NCBI GenBank assembly: GCA_030533445.1
Contig: CM060081.1
Span: forward strand, 36,999,111 to 37,063,110
Origin: Cyprinodon diabolis
Lineage: Eukaryota; Chordata; Actinopteri; Cyprinodontiformes; Cyprinodontidae
Length of the DNA: 64,000 nucleotides
Direction of reading: 5' to 3'
Shown here: positions 12,221-24,729 of the stretch, in pieces
How positions within the stretch are numbered: position 1 is the first letter of the stretch
Layout: every line of letters begins with the position of its first letter
Translations under genes and position numbers: made by a program
Notes under the pieces: model-generated
What the model saw: only the letters and a program-made list of their open reading frames with translations
Told to the model about the DNA's origin: nothing
Databases searched by the model: none

Positions 12221-13153
12221 AGTATTTTACTTATGGATTTCAAGCCTGCAGCATTATATTCTTTTTTCATATCAAAATGAATTATTATTCAAAACATTAT
12301 CCTTTTTTTTAAGTAACCCATCCTATGTGGCTTGACTGCAGCTTCTCTTAATCCTTATTCTATAATTTCCACACCTCAATGCAGACAATTATCTTAAAAG
12401 CCTATATTTTTAATGAGTAACTTAACTTTTGCTTCATGTAAGGAACCGGAGAAGTTTTACCCTTGCTGGTTAATTGCAAAACTGAGTAATTGAGCTGAAT
12501 AATTTTCCCACTAATCACATTCATGCGTACAACAACAGTACAGTAATAACTCTGTAAAGGAAATAAAGCTTGGTTAAAGTTAAATCAGTGAAAACAATCT
12601 TATGCATGAACAACCTTTAGACTATCTACGTAAGACTGATGAACATTTCCTCTCCTGTTAAACTCACCCAATTTTGATAAAGGATTCCTTTTCTGTGCAA
12701 CCAGCTTCCATTCCACTATCAGATCCATTAAAACCTTCAGATCAACCAAAGTCTTTGGAGGCTTTTACTTAAATGATTAATGCCTTTTTATATTACAGTA
12801 CAATATGTTTAGTTTATCTAGCCCATCAATTATTTAAACTAATATATGCTGTTCAGTCTTTAGAGTTATTTTCACCATTTTCTCTTATTTATCCATTTTT
12901 AGGCCATTTCACAGTAACTCATATGTCTCACATGGAGTGAATCCTTTAGCAAATTTTACACAGGAAGGAGCACCCCACTGAGCAGAAATCTATAAAATTA
13001 TGATGTGACACATCCAGGCCATGATCACTGTTTTAATGGAGCACTAAGCCGCCTCACCAGCCAAGGCAATGCAATGAACAAAAAGAATCATAGAAATACA
13101 ACAGCTGCAAAAATCCTAAAAACATTTAACATTTAATTATTGTGTCCATTTAC

Positions 13154-13308
13154 CTGATGGTCTTTCCCTCCCTCAGGTCGTATAGAGAGAAAAATATATC
13201 TGTGTCTTCCCCTATGCTGTTGTAGGTGAAGCTCTTCAGGTTGACCAATAGGTGGTGAGGAACAGGAACCCTGCTGGGTTCTCCATGTCTCTGTCGACTA
13301 TTCTCACC
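13154..13308 (-). CDS. dock3: dock3 exon: start of the pre-DHR-1 beta region
   Basis: 155 nt, 51 codons plus 2 nt, with acceptor tttctcag and donor CAG|GTAAAT. It reads GENSRQRHGEPSRVPVPHHL, then LVNLKSFTYNSIGEDTDIFF, then SLYDLREGKTI and the first two bases of a serine. The pattern L-x-S-F-T-Y-N-x-I-G-E-D-T-D-x-F-F-S-L-Y-D is diagnostic for DOCK3 within the family. The first ten residues are the least conserved part of this exon compared with the mammalian protein as I recall it. Confidence 0.95.
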
Positions 13309-13689
13309 CTGAGAAAAATAAAATCCAAATAAGAAAGCATTAATCAATCATTTAAGGATCTTTCAGGTCATGTGCATAAGTTCAATCTGAAAAACTCACA
13401 CGAAGAGAAAAGACAATTAGGAGAAATTTATGATACATTTACTTTGTCTTTGGCGCTCAGACCTCGGCAGGAAACACGGCGTTTAATTTTGATAGATATG
13501 CATGAACAAGAGCACAGAATAGGGCTGTTTCCTCCCAGGCCTGGACTGGTGGTGGAGTGGAGATAGATTAAGTTGGTCAGTCTGTAGACTGCTGGTTACT
13601 GAGACGGTCTGCTGAGCTTTATGGGGAGATCCAGTGGATTGCGTGAACTGATACTAGAGCTTCAGTCAGGGACCTGGAAGATGGAAGTC

Positions 13690-13860
13690 CAGTAAAACAG
13701 GTTGAGAGAACCTGTCCATGATGAGCAAGAATGGAGCGATAGTGGAGAGGAAAAACTCCCTGTCGGGAAGAAACTTCTGGCAGAACCAGGCTCAACATGC
13801 CTGTCTTCTGCCGGACCGGTTGCGATGAGACAGGGAACGCAGTGAGAGTCCGGGAGGAAT
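13690..13860 (-). repeat. common teleost dispersed repeat (body part)
   Basis: It contains GAGAGGAAAAACTCCC and then GAAGAAACTTCTGGCAGAAC followed by CAGGCTCA. The same words occur at about 54560-54615, next to the tail sequence of the family annotated at 12090. It is therefore another fragment of that family. Confidence 0.6.
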
Positions 13861-14682
13861 GACAGTCTGATTAAGCTTTACTGTAGCTACAAAGGTGGAG
13901 GAGGGGCTGCGGATGGGTTGAAACAGTCTCATCTGAATGAAGTCACACAGTGCATCCGCCGCCCGCGCACAGGAGCAGACAGGTGCATATTGGAGACCTT
14001 TAAGGATGAACTTTGGCTGCCGATAGGCTTTCGTACAGGTGTGGCTCAAAGCTGATTGGCTGTGTCGCAGGTGGATGAAGGAAAGCAATAAGTTTCTTCA
14101 GTTGAACTTCCACCTAGGCTCCATTTAGTGCCTCCATCTGGTGCTTATCTGAGTAAAGTTTTAAACTGTTAGGTCTTTGAATTACCTATGCATGAAAAGG
14201 AGATTATTTGAATTCAAAATAAACCCTAAAGTTGGTTAGAAAAGATTATTTTAGGTAAAGTGAAAAATTACAATTGTATTAACATTTCTTTAGGCTGCTC
14301 CACTGAGATTATTTAAGAATAAAATAACTATTTCACAACTGTTTAACAGATACAGTACCATTCAACTATTTGTAACAGTTTCTATGGAGTGACAAATCTT
14401 TAGTAAAAATTTTTAGTTTGTCAATGTTTTCCTCAAGGATGGACCTAAAAACTCTGAGCTGAGTGACATTTTAATTCACAATCATTACCTTAATATGTAG
14501 AGGACTGTTTGGAAACCATTATTTAGCTAAGCATGCATTGATGTTCTTCACATCCACGTTATGGCCTAGCAGATGGAGTCTGATATTTACTAATATCACA
14601 TCTAGATGAAAACAGGAACATTTGAAGCTCATGGCTGACCAAAGGTATTAGAAGAACCACGAAAATTATTTTTGCAACTCAT

Positions 14683-14766
14683 CTTCCTTCCTTCCTTCCT
14701 TCCTTCCTTCCTTCCTTCCTTCCTTCCTTCCTTCCTTCCTTCCTTCCTTCCTTCCTTCCTTCCTTC
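14683..14766. repeat. CTTC tetranucleotide array
   Basis: About 21 perfect CTTC units. On the dock3 sense strand this is GAAG. It sits 210 bp from the 42-nt dock3 exon and is complementary to the array at 19319-19369. Confidence 0.98.
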
Positions 14767-14975
14767 TATTTATATATAAACAAACCTGTGTCTAAATGAC
14801 AATAACTGTATGGCTTCCTGTTGATGGGCAGTCTTAGTTTTGGCTTAGCGCTGCATGTGTTCGGTAGGACAAACATATAAATGGATCTAACAAAACAAAG
14901 AATGAATGGGCAATTCAGCAAAATTAGCAGAATCAAAGACATGAAGCTCCACAGAGCCGGTAATGGAAACATTAC

Positions 14976-15017
14976 CTGAGTGGAGCTCTGCTGGACGCTG
15001 TGTCTGCTGGACAGATG
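14976..15017 (-). CDS. dock3: dock3 micro-exon, 14 codons
   Basis: 42 nt in phase 0 on both sides, with acceptor ttttacag and donor CAG|GTAATG. It encodes HLSSRHSVQQSSTQ, matching the serine/glutamine-rich insert of DOCK3. An exon this short and in frame could be skipped without a frameshift, so alternative inclusion is possible; that is inference. It is flanked downstream, in the direction of transcription, by an 84-bp CTTC array only 210 bp away. Confidence 0.9.
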
Positions 15018-17179
15018 CTGTAAAAGAGACAGAAACATTAGGTATTTCTCTGCTTGTTCAGTTTAATCTTTTAAGCGTTTTCTTTTAAATGCCTTTATTT
15101 CATACCACACACGTATAATGTCAGCTCTTCCTCGTTTTCTTTTATTTAAACATGGGTATTCTTAATTCCCTTTTTTCTGAATCTATCCTCTCAATTCCTT
15201 TACTAGACATTTTTCTTCTCTCCTCATTTCTCTTCATTTCCTTCTGAGTTTTCTTTTCCTGATCTGCTTTTTTACAGCCATTCTCTTTCTTCCCTCCACC
15301 CGCTACCTCAGATGATGAAAATATTTTAATACCCCTGAGACTCATTACTCCAACTTGTCTCCTTAATTTGTCAAGTGGTTCGTTGAGTAGAGAGGAAGCA
15401 ATAAGTCAAACTCTGTTTGATGAATGAGGGTAAGGACCATCAGTGACAAGACAACTCCAATTATTCCACCCTGAGAGAAACCAGCACCCAACTGCTAACG
15501 TATTCTCTTGTTTCACTGTAAAAGTTTTCAATGAATCAGAGAGGATTGTTTATGTAACAACGACATGTATAATAGGAAGACAATTTTGTTGATGCTCATG
15601 ATCAAACTGCGGAATTAAAAACAACTATTTAACAAATAGGGAACAAATGTGGATTATTTTTTTTTTGCCAGCTCCTTTATCCATTTGCATGTATTTAATC
15701 TAAAAAACTAAGAAAATGTAAAAATTAATTAATAAAGATGTAGTGTTCCCCATATTAATCAATGGCGCAACCCTTCCACTCCAATGAAAAACCCCACAAG
15801 AGGATCATGGCATGTAGTGATCAAAGCTGTTCACAGTTAATGTTTGTACATTTATTAACAACCCTAAATGACGCCGTATGAGATCATGCCCCATTTCTGT
15901 CCAGTAAAGCATGCTTTATTATCTGTTAACCACATAGGCTCAAATGTGCTTGCACACAGGTGACTTTATTTAAGTTAGCAAAAAAATCCTAAAAATAAAG
16001 AAAAAATACATATATTCTTAAAAGTAAAGACACAAAATCTAGAGAAAATATGTATTTAAAGTTAAAAAAGATACACATGTACACAGTTTTCCTGTTCTGT
16101 TTCTACACTAATATAAATCTACTTTTACCAGGCCAAGAAAAATACAAATAAGTTGAATATTTTACGTACTGTTTTTGTTGGGGTAGTACAGTCCATAAAC
16201 TTATTTTACTCTAGTATTTGTGTTCTAACACTAAATTCTATCAAGGGCTGGGTGGCAGTAATAGGTTTAAAATGAGTTTGCTGCCACAAAAAGGATAAGA
16301 GAAACTTCCAGTTGGGATGCAGATCTAGGCATGCAAATAAAAGTAAGCACTTTCCTAAGAAAATTTAGCGTAAAGTCCTGCAGCAATGGACTCTGGACAA
16401 GCAAGGTCTCAAGTTAATGAAAAAACACTGAAACCCTTGAGAGAAAAATCTACATGCTTTTTTTTGCTGAAAAGGAAAATTTTAATGAAATCACAATATT
16501 GGTTAAAAATAATTGCAATTAAAATTTTAGGCAAAATGTTTCAGGACTAATTCTATAATGTTTATTATTGTTGCTGTTACTGTTATAAGTGGCTGAAGGG
16601 GGGAGTGTCAGTCATGGTTACTGGAGTTGATGCAGAGGGAAAGGATAGTGCCAGTATGAGGATTGAGGAGGAGAGAAAGGAGGAGGAAAAGACAGATAGA
16701 AATGACAGAGGACAATGAGAAGAAGATGATAAAAGGAGAAGAAGAAGCAAGACAGTGGAGCAGGAACCACAAATATAAACGTACTTCCAGGTAGAGGTTC
16801 AGTGTACATTACTTGGGTGGTATTGTTTTTTTTTTTAATAGGGATTATATTATTCAATAGAGGTCAGATCATTGTAGTTGAAACCTTTGCCTTTTGGCTT
16901 TCGAAAACAGGCTGAATAATGTTTAATTTCAGTCTAGATTGTAAATCAGGATTTTGCTCCATGCTTAGATTTGAATAACGAGTTCCTTGCTTTGTAAATT
17001 TTTATTATATAATTTCTAACTTCTATTATTAAACACTTAAACACATGTAGTTTTAAATGATAAAAAGGTGTGTGAATACAACAAATAAAGCATTCATGTT
17101 AAAAAATTATGTTTCCACTTACATCCATCATGCAACTGGACTAAGGCCCTCTGTCAACCAAGCTTGTGTGTGTGTGTGT

Positions 17180-17226
<47 letters not shown>

Positions 17227-18174
17227 AAACATTCCTATCATCTGTTGATTTGAAGCCAACAAAACAATTTTACAATGATGCATATTTCATTAAACTAAAA
17301 CTTTTATCAGGAGAAATCGGCCTGATCGTTCACAGAAAGACTTTAATTTTTCTTTCTTTCCATTTTAAAACTCAAGTTCAACAGACAAGCTAACTATTAT
17401 AATTTTAGTTTCTCTGCAAATGAAAATTATTTTGAAGCACTGTGAGGGGAAGCGTAATGAAATTATTTATAAGAGAGAAAAACTGTTTTGTTGGATTAAA
17501 ACATGTTTTGGCTAACTGTAAGGACCATGTTAGGAGAATCAAAGTTCTTGAAGAAAATATTTTTCACATGCATCTTCAGGCACAACTTATTGGAGCATCA
17601 TGGCTCGCTGATTAATTGCATTTAAACACATCATCTTTGTATTTTTTGGTAGCTAAAACATCTAGTAGCAGCCATTAGTTTATACTTTAAAAGTTAAAAT
17701 CAGGACTATATGATGTGACAGAATGTTAGCTACTGTAATGTGTTGCTTCAAAGAAGTCCAAAATATATCAGTTATTCATGTATGACTTAGAGAGCAGCCA
17801 GTGTATGTAAGCATGGCTATAACTTAATGCAGCCATCTGTGGCCCACTTCCACTCGGAATGTATATCACATGTTCTCTCAAGCTACTTTGGATGCATTAA
17901 CGCCTGTTCTAATGATCAGACCTTAAAAGATGTTGTTAATATTTGAGGGGAACAGGACCGGTGTTAATCTGTTCATACTTGACCTGCAGTTCTACACACA
18001 ATCTTCACAGTTCTTTGGCTTCACATCTGAACCCATAACAGGTTCACATGTCTCAGGAAATGAGAAATACTTTCCTAGTTTTTTGTTTTCTTTATTGAAT
18101 AATTTGACCACTCGAGGAATATTTTGTTTGCTGCATCAACTGTAACAATAAAATTACAAATATTACTGACTTAC
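15018..18174 (-). other. dock3 intron, 3.2 kb
   Basis: It contains a TG/CA microsatellite at 17164-17223. The remainder is AT-rich single-copy-looking sequence with no supportable element. Confidence 0.75.
17164..17223. repeat. TG microsatellite
   Basis: About 29 TG units with one TA interruption near 17183. It lies in the 3.2-kb dock3 intron. Confidence 0.97.
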
Positions 18175-18259
18175 CATTTTATACAAGTCTGACACGCTTA
18201 TCTGGTCTTCATCAACCATCTCAAACTCCTTCCTTGGCACCAAGTCTAGACCCAGGTGT
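18175..18259 (-). CDS. dock3: dock3 exon: LGLDLVPRKEFE segment
   Basis: 85 nt with acceptor tttttccag and donor ATG|GTAAGT. The first base completes the split glutamate; then come 28 codons, HLGLDLVPRKEFEMVD followed by EDQISVSDLYKM. This is the conserved beta segment before DHR-1 in DOCK A/B proteins. Together with the next 42-nt exon it is flanked by complementary simple-sequence arrays (14683-14766 and 19319-19369), which could influence splicing. Confidence 0.94.
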
Positions 18260-19318
18260 CTGGAAAAAAAGAACAAAAGGTATTAAAACATTTAAAGGAA
18301 TTTATACCCAATGAGATAATCCAGATATAGATGGACCTACTTGGATCACTTAATTTACTTTTTTATTTAAATTTTTTATAACTATTTTATAAAACGTCAA
18401 TGCTTTCTAAAAAAACGTTTTTTTGTATATTTCTCTTTAATAAAAACTGTAAAAAACTGTTTGAAAACCAAAGAGTTTTGTCTCAAAGAACAAAATGCAT
18501 AAATGCCTCCATTATTGGTGAACGGTTTCTCAGACAAGCAAAAGGGGGGGGCAATGGATGCCCCAAAAAAGTGAACCCTATATCTTGTCCAAAAAAGTTT
18601 GTCTTGAGAATATTATCATTGAACAGTTATGCCTAAATGTCGTTAATGAAATATTAAAAATTGTAAAATTTTTGCTTGAACATTCAGGAGCTTTGCATCT
18701 AAATGCAGGAAATTGCAGTATTTTACATTAGTGCTATTAACCCTGAGTACTTTCTTCTATTTGTGACCAACCTCGACACCACAGTGAGGCATTAACTTTG
18801 AGATAAAGGCAGTATTAATCATATGGTTGTTTTGTTAGACCTGCGTATGAAAGCGCTTCTTGACCTGACAATAAGACCTTCAAAGTGTCTCTATTTTCAT
18901 CTATTCGATGTGAATTAACATTCAGCCTATAGATCACAGCAGCTGATCCTGCTCTTGCTGAGCTCTGACCAGCTGTAAACTGCATTAGCATTGATCCACC
19001 CAACAAGATAAGCAGCCCCTAATTAAGATGTTTTTAAGCAACCACGGTCAAAAGGGATTGGGTTTGCTCTCTGACTCCCGTTTGCATTGATGTGTGAATA
19101 TAACTGTCAATAAGCGGCTCAGCTTGTGTAAAGAAAATTACGGCTGCAACAGAAGTGATTTGAATACATTTTACTCTGTATTGTTGTTACCTGGTCCACA
19201 AATTCATCGACTGAACACCAGCATGATTTGTTCTTACTGTAGAAGCCAGGACAAAAAGGAGTCTGGCATTTCATGAGTATTGAGATTCACATTTTTAAAG
19301 TGCTACACCATACTAGTA

Positions 19319-19525
19319 GAAGGAAGGAAGGAAGGAAGGAAGGAAGGAAGGAAGGAAGGAAGGAAGGAAAAAAAGAAAAAAAGAAAGAAAAAAGAAAAAA
19401 AGAAAGAAAAAAGAAAAAAAGAAAGAAAAAAGAAAAAAGAAAAAAAGAAAGAAAAAAGAAAAAAAGAAAGAAAAAAGAAAAAAGAAAAAAAGAAAGAAAA
19501 AAGAAAAAAAGAAAGAAAGAAATCA
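19319..19525. repeat. GGAA array running into A3-5G purine tract
   Basis: About 51 bp of perfect GAAG units are followed by 155 bp of AAAAAG/AAAG units. There are no pyrimidines on the plus strand over roughly 200 bp. On the dock3 sense strand this is a polypyrimidine tract. The lysine/arginine-rich frames through it are not genes. Confidence 0.97.
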
Positions 19526-19584
19526 AATGATAGAATTATTTGCCCATAACCATCCAGACCTGTAAAACTATTAAACCAATTTGT

Positions 19585-20134
19585 TGGATTATTTACAAGA
19601 AAGCTTATGACTCAATGCCACACACATGGATCCTAAAAAGCCAGAAGCTGTACAAGATCTCACAGCAGGGTGCCAGATATTGGCAGGAAGGAATACTCAG
19701 AGCACCATGACCAAGTGGCTGCTATAGTGAACAGAAACAACTGTGCAAAATACAAACTGAGGACCCCCGGTCAAAACGGAAGCCACCTCCCCAGGAAGTG
19801 GAGAATGACAGAGCTAAGATCCGGTGGGACTTCCAGATGCAAACAGACAATATGGTTGAGGCCAACCAGGAGGACATTGTGATCACCGATAAGCAGCAGA
19901 GGACAGCCGTAGTGATCGATGTGGCCATCCCAAATGATGGAAACATCACAACAGAATCTGGAAAAAATACTAAGGGCTCAGGACCTAGAAAGAGCCTGGA
20001 AGGTGAAGGCAATGGTAGTGCAGGGGCTGTCATCATTGGAGCACTGGAAGTAATAACCTGCACACTGGAAAAGTGGCTCCAAAAGATACCGGGAGAAACA
20101 TCAGACATCTCAGTCCAGAAATGTACAGTTCTAG
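19585..20134 (+). mobile_element. decayed LINE with restriction-like endonuclease
   Basis: First comes KKAYDSMPHTWILKSQKLYK at about 19600-19660, a reverse-transcriptase block (Y/F-[KD]-KAYDS-PH-WI). A frame shift follows, then [18 protein letters not shown] (19700-19760), then [17 protein letters not shown] and [19 protein letters not shown] (19800-19925). The D-x14-D spacing with a preceding N-Q-[P]-D fits the restriction-like endonuclease of R2/R4/Dong-type LINEs; the usual proline is glutamate here. The last part, [19 protein letters not shown] to [12 protein letters not shown], completes the C-terminus. At least two frameshifts and a large internal deletion make it dead. Its 3' end abuts a GATG array. 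Confidence 0.75.
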
Positions 20135-20248
20135 GGATGGATGGATGGATGGATTGATGGATGGATGGATGGATGGATGGATGGATGGATGGATGGATGG
20201 ATGGATGGATGGATGGATGGATGGATGGATGGATGGATGGATGGATGA
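20135..20248. repeat. GATG tetranucleotide array
   Basis: About 28 GATG units with one GATT unit near 20154, starting directly after the LINE C-terminus. Such arrays are a usual 3' tail of fish LINEs. The DGWM frames through it are artefacts. Confidence 0.97.
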
Positions 20249-20637
20249 GCTCTCTGGCTTCCAGGTCCCTTCACTTTAAAGCCATTCGTCTCTCAGTATA
20301 TCTGTTTTCCTTCAGCCGTCTTTCACTGAGTTCATGAATCTTACCAGCTTCTGGTTATAATCATCTTCCACATGCTTCTGAAAATCACTTTTATTGCACA
20401 GTAGAGGCATGGAGACACCCACTCATCTGATGATAACAAGGCAGGGAAAGTTAAACACCTTAAATCAAAACTTCTTATATATCTGACAACTTGTGTTTTT
20501 GATGGGTTTGAAATCTGCATTATCTTAAAGTAGATTTAGTGATGATGTTTTAAGTGTAGATTTTAAATCCAACTTGACTTTGATGTGCCCCAGCATAAAT
20601 TAGAGAATGTGTTTTTTATAAGCATATGTTTTCTCAC

Positions 20638-20786
20638 TCGTTGCCCCAGTCGAGTCTGACGGTGATGTGTCTCTTGACGTCTCTGCTCTGGTCCTGTGTG
20701 AGGTGACCGGACAGCAGCTGCCTCCTCAGGTCGATCAGCTCCATAATCACGTGGCGGACCTTGTAGAACAGATCCACCTTGTGTTT
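20638..20786 (-). CDS. dock3: dock3 exon: helical linker, LDWGNE block
   Basis: 149 nt, 49 codons plus 2 nt. The acceptor is gttcattag and the donor GA|GTGAGA. It begins KHKVDLFYKVRHVIMELIDL, continues RRQLLSGHLTQDQSRDVKRH and ends ITVRLDWGN plus a split glutamate codon. The block LRRQ-L-SGHLT...VKRHIT-RLDWGNE is shared by DOCK3 and DOCK4 and is the strongest subfamily marker here; the leading KHKVDLFYK points to DOCK3. It lies at the 3' end of the largest intron in the window. No disabling change was seen. Confidence 0.95.
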
Positions 20787-23700
20787 CTAATGAACAAAGA
20801 AAAAACATGATTATAGTACGGCTATCAAGCTATTTAACCTAACGATTTCAAAATAAGTTTAAAGAGCATTACAACAGGTAAATGTGTTTAGTCGACAGTT
20901 TTACATAGAAGGGAGAATAAATTATTTTCCTATTGACAGTTGCTTCTGTGAGCTGATGAGTTATTTATTCACTTCAATATTTATTTAATTTTAAAGATCT
21001 GGATTCAAGTGCTTTTATTGGTTTCATCTGTATTTTGCTAATTATTAATTAGTAGTATACTGTCTGATCTTAATAAAAAAAAATATATATATATATACAG
21101 TATATATAGTAATTATAAAACACAAGCTATTTTTCTGCAAACATGTTAATACAGAGCATTGAAAATCAACATTTTCTGAGCATCCATTTGGATACCCCCA
21201 GCACATTTTAAATTACACACAGTTGTATCACATCAGATGCATATGATGAGAACATCAGTTGTCATAAAACAAAGGAGATCTCCTTTATAGAAATTATAGG
21301 AATTTAGCTTGATGTTCTTCTGACACCTAAAATGAACATGAAAACCTCTGTTAGATCAACAGTCTCTTTGAGGATTTCAGTAACAAGTCTGTAGCATCTT
21401 ATGAGGCTAGTGGGGGGTTAAAAAGGGCCCCAACCTTTTTTATCAGTCATTCCACTGCATAGAAAACCTAAAATAATACCAGTCAATATGTCCACATCTG
21501 ACCATCCAAGAAGTTCACAATGATAATAGACTGACAAGTAAAGAAAGATTTCTTTAAAGTGACTGAAACGTTAGAGGTACGGCAGGTTATTACTACTATT
21601 AGTACTATTAGTACATGTCTGAACAATCGTAGTACAAGTCATCACAAGTTTAAAATAATGGCTTCATTGCCATCCCCTTAATCTTTAGCTTCATCTACAG
21701 ATTGTAATTTAAATTGTTGTGACTCTGGCTGGATGCTCCTAAACATTAAAATGACTTTTCCTTTATCCGTAACATGGTGCAGTTTCCACTCAGGAACTAT
21801 AAGGGGCTTTTTTTTTTACAGCAAATAGGCTTGTTAAACTGCTCAGTTAGAAAGTCAGTTTATTGTTGAATGTAGCTAATTTTCATATAACGTTACTATC
21901 ACTTTACACCAAAATAAAGCAGAAGAGTTGAAAGCAGAAACTCTTTAAAACGTATGTCCTAATCTCTGCTTTACCCAAAAACCCTTTCTTTGTTTTGCTG
22001 TTTATACTTCATCTGTTGAAAAGAGGGGATTTCTATTTATATAGGCGTTAATGCATCATTCTATGGTTTATTATTTCATTATTGTTCTTGCAAATAAAGA
22101 TACCATATGTGAAAAAAAATACTGCAGTATAGTGATATAAGTTATACGTACAGCATTAACAGATAGTATTTAAAGTCATAAGGAAGCATCCCTACCAACT
22201 TTTAGTCAATGTTTTTACTCAAATTAATTTATGAAAATATGTTATGGACAACATCATTTACTGTAATAGCAGTAGAAATATGCTTTTCTTTAAAAAACAA
22301 AAACAAAAAAACAACAAAACAATTAAATCATGTCACAGTTAATAAAGCCGTGCAAATACTGCATTACCATTTCAAAAGGGGATGAAATAATCTCATATGG
22401 GCCCATGCCTGCACATAATTAAATAAATGATTTCTAATAAACAGACTAAATTCAGCATCATAGAGTTATGAAAATATAAATCTGTGGCTTCCAGGCCTCG
22501 TAAGCAAAGATTAGACTCCTATTGCCAGGGTTTAATCCAAAAAGTTCTGAGTTGAAACATGTTCACAAATAATGAACACACACAAGCTGAGGCACAACCT
22601 CCCCTGCAAACACACTTCTCCCCCAAAGCTGCTGTATTATTAGTGCTCTAATTTATCCTAAAGGCCTTGAACAGAAGGCTGTGGGGTTAAATGATCCCTC
22701 TGGTCTTGGCAGACAACTGCATAGACAGGAGAAAGCCAGATGCATTGACCACAGAATCTACACCTTCTATGTACTGAACATGTACATGATCATTGTCACT
22801 GAGAGTTAAAGAGTATAGGATTTATAAAAGCCTGCAGTGCCAATCATTATTAAGTAATTCTTATATAGTTTTTGTCAAATACAATTGTAGAATATTACAT
22901 GTACATATCTACCATACATCCAGCAGATAATTTCATACATGGTCGCTTATTCCACATTCACCTACAGTAGCTTGGCAATAAAATATTCATAAGAACTTCC
23001 CATGATGTAAACAGCATATGCAGAGTTCAGGAGTTGAATCCAGTTGGAGATAAAAAAAAAAGAGCAGCAGACAAGAAATTTCTTATATTCCAGACAATAT
23101 CTCCATGTTTCTATCAAAGATCTGATTCTTCCTATATTAGGAGTCAAATACACACAGAAGTTTTCTTTGCATTTCAACTATTACATAAATGTGGCTGCAG
23201 TGGAGGTGGAGCTGTTTTTGGGAACTTCAGTTTGAAAAAATAAGACAACAAGAGTTATTTCTTTAGAGATTCCAGTGCTGTTCTCACAGTACTGTCGTGA
23301 CGTTATGAACATGAACCTGAAAAATATTACAAAAAGACCAAACGGGACACAGATATTATACAGCTTCACCTCAGAAGATACTAAATCTTTTAATATATTT
23401 CTGAATATGTGTGGGGATTTGTTGTGTAAGATAGATATCCTGTAGCAGCCAAGGTTTGCTGCCATTGATTCCTTAAATTCTGCACCTCTGCAAAGACTAA
23501 CTAATCCCTGACTAAACCTAAAAGTTCATTCAAATTGTGGAACAGCTATTTCAGGCATCTAAGCTTAAAACAATTTTAAACTTTTACCTTTAGTTCTTGT
23601 TGACCTGATGTGAAATGAAGTAAAGAGAAAAAGGATATCATTTAAAAAGTTGCATTATATTGAATGAAATCCTATTATAGTCAGTTGTATGGTACTCATA

Positions 23701-24729
23701 AAGCCCCATTACTTGCTGCTACATGTACTGTAATATTAAGCATGTTTTGTATACGGTTTGAATTGCATATTAAATTTGAATGACTGAAAATAATTTGTAA
23801 GGCAAAGGTTAAAATCTACTGTAAAATAGAGAAAAACTGCAGCATTTCCTTTCAGATGTGGTCAGAGGAATGTGAAATAACGCTGGCTTGTAACTTTGTT
23901 TTCAGATATTTGTTTATTTTCACACAATCTGATTTTAACTCAAATTTACTCTATAAACTGAAATGACATGAAAAAAAAATGAATTCCAAATTGCAATCCA
24001 AAGAAAACACTTACTTAAAACCAAAGTGAGATTACTTCCCTAAGACTTAAACCATTTCATTAAGACAGAGAGAGAGACTGCTGACATCCAAAATACTAAA
24101 AGATAATTACACTTAAAATGAATGCAGGTATAATGTGGAGACTTAGATATTGAATAAAAGAGGTGCTCCGTAGATATGCTAGATGTGCTGATGAATATTG
24201 ATGTGAAGCTCAATAAAGGGTGAAAAACCAACAGAATAAAACTGAAAGAATAAAACAGAACCAAATTTCAGAAAAACACCAAAATCATGTGAATAACTCA
24301 AATCTTAGCTGAACATTGGTAGTTAGCTGAACAGCTTTGATGACTTTTTCCATGCTTTAAAAGAAATTCTTTGAAAAAAAATATCAAAACAGCTCTGCCC
24401 AGTTTGCAGTCTATGAACTCAAGTGTTTAAAGAAGAGACCGTCTGGTTCCCCGCTGTTCGAGTTGGTTGTGAGCAGTGGTGAAACTCTGAGGCAATGCAT
24501 CCAAGAGAAAATGCTCATCACAAAACCAGCCTCTATTTCTACATTGCTCCTGCTTGGAAACCTGCTACATCATCCGGGTGGCGAGTTTTAGCAAGATCTT
24601 AGCAATCGGTGAAGCAAAGCCTCAAGGTTAAAAATACCAATACTTTTGGCCAATGGGTGTCCCATTTAAAATAGATTTTGAAAGAGACTAAATGGTATTT
24701 CTATTAATTTTATCCAAACAAACTGTGGA

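Larger units (their letters stand above)
1013..13153 (-). other. dock3 intron, 12.1 kb
   Basis: This intron holds a TA array (2344-2429), a LINE-tail-like fragment with a C tract (3278-3375), a Penelope-like remnant (4215-4555), a LINE-tail-like repeat (5235-5640), a 214-bp tandem duplication (8228-8655), a LINE fragment (9185-9325), the Tc1 element (10334-11581) and a common teleost repeat (12090-12220). I saw nothing supportable at 1013-2340, 2430-3270, 3380-4210, 4560-5230, 5640-8220 or 12220-13150. Confidence 0.8.
13309..14975 (-). other. dock3 intron, 1.7 kb
   Basis: It carries a fragment of the common teleost dispersed repeat (about 13690-13860) and a long CTTC array (14683-14766). Otherwise nothing is recognised. 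Confidence 0.8.
18260..20637 (-). other. dock3 intron, 2.4 kb
   Basis: It contains a GGAA array running into an A-rich purine tract (19319-19525), a decayed LINE (19585-20134) and a GATG array (20135-20248). I recognise nothing in 18260-19310 or 20250-20637. Confidence 0.8.

Noticed and set aside
19273..19549. Lysine/arginine-rich frames
   Set aside because: Pure translation of the GGAA/A-rich purine tract.
20073..20279. DGWM-repeat protein
   Set aside because: Translation of the GATG array after the LINE remnant.
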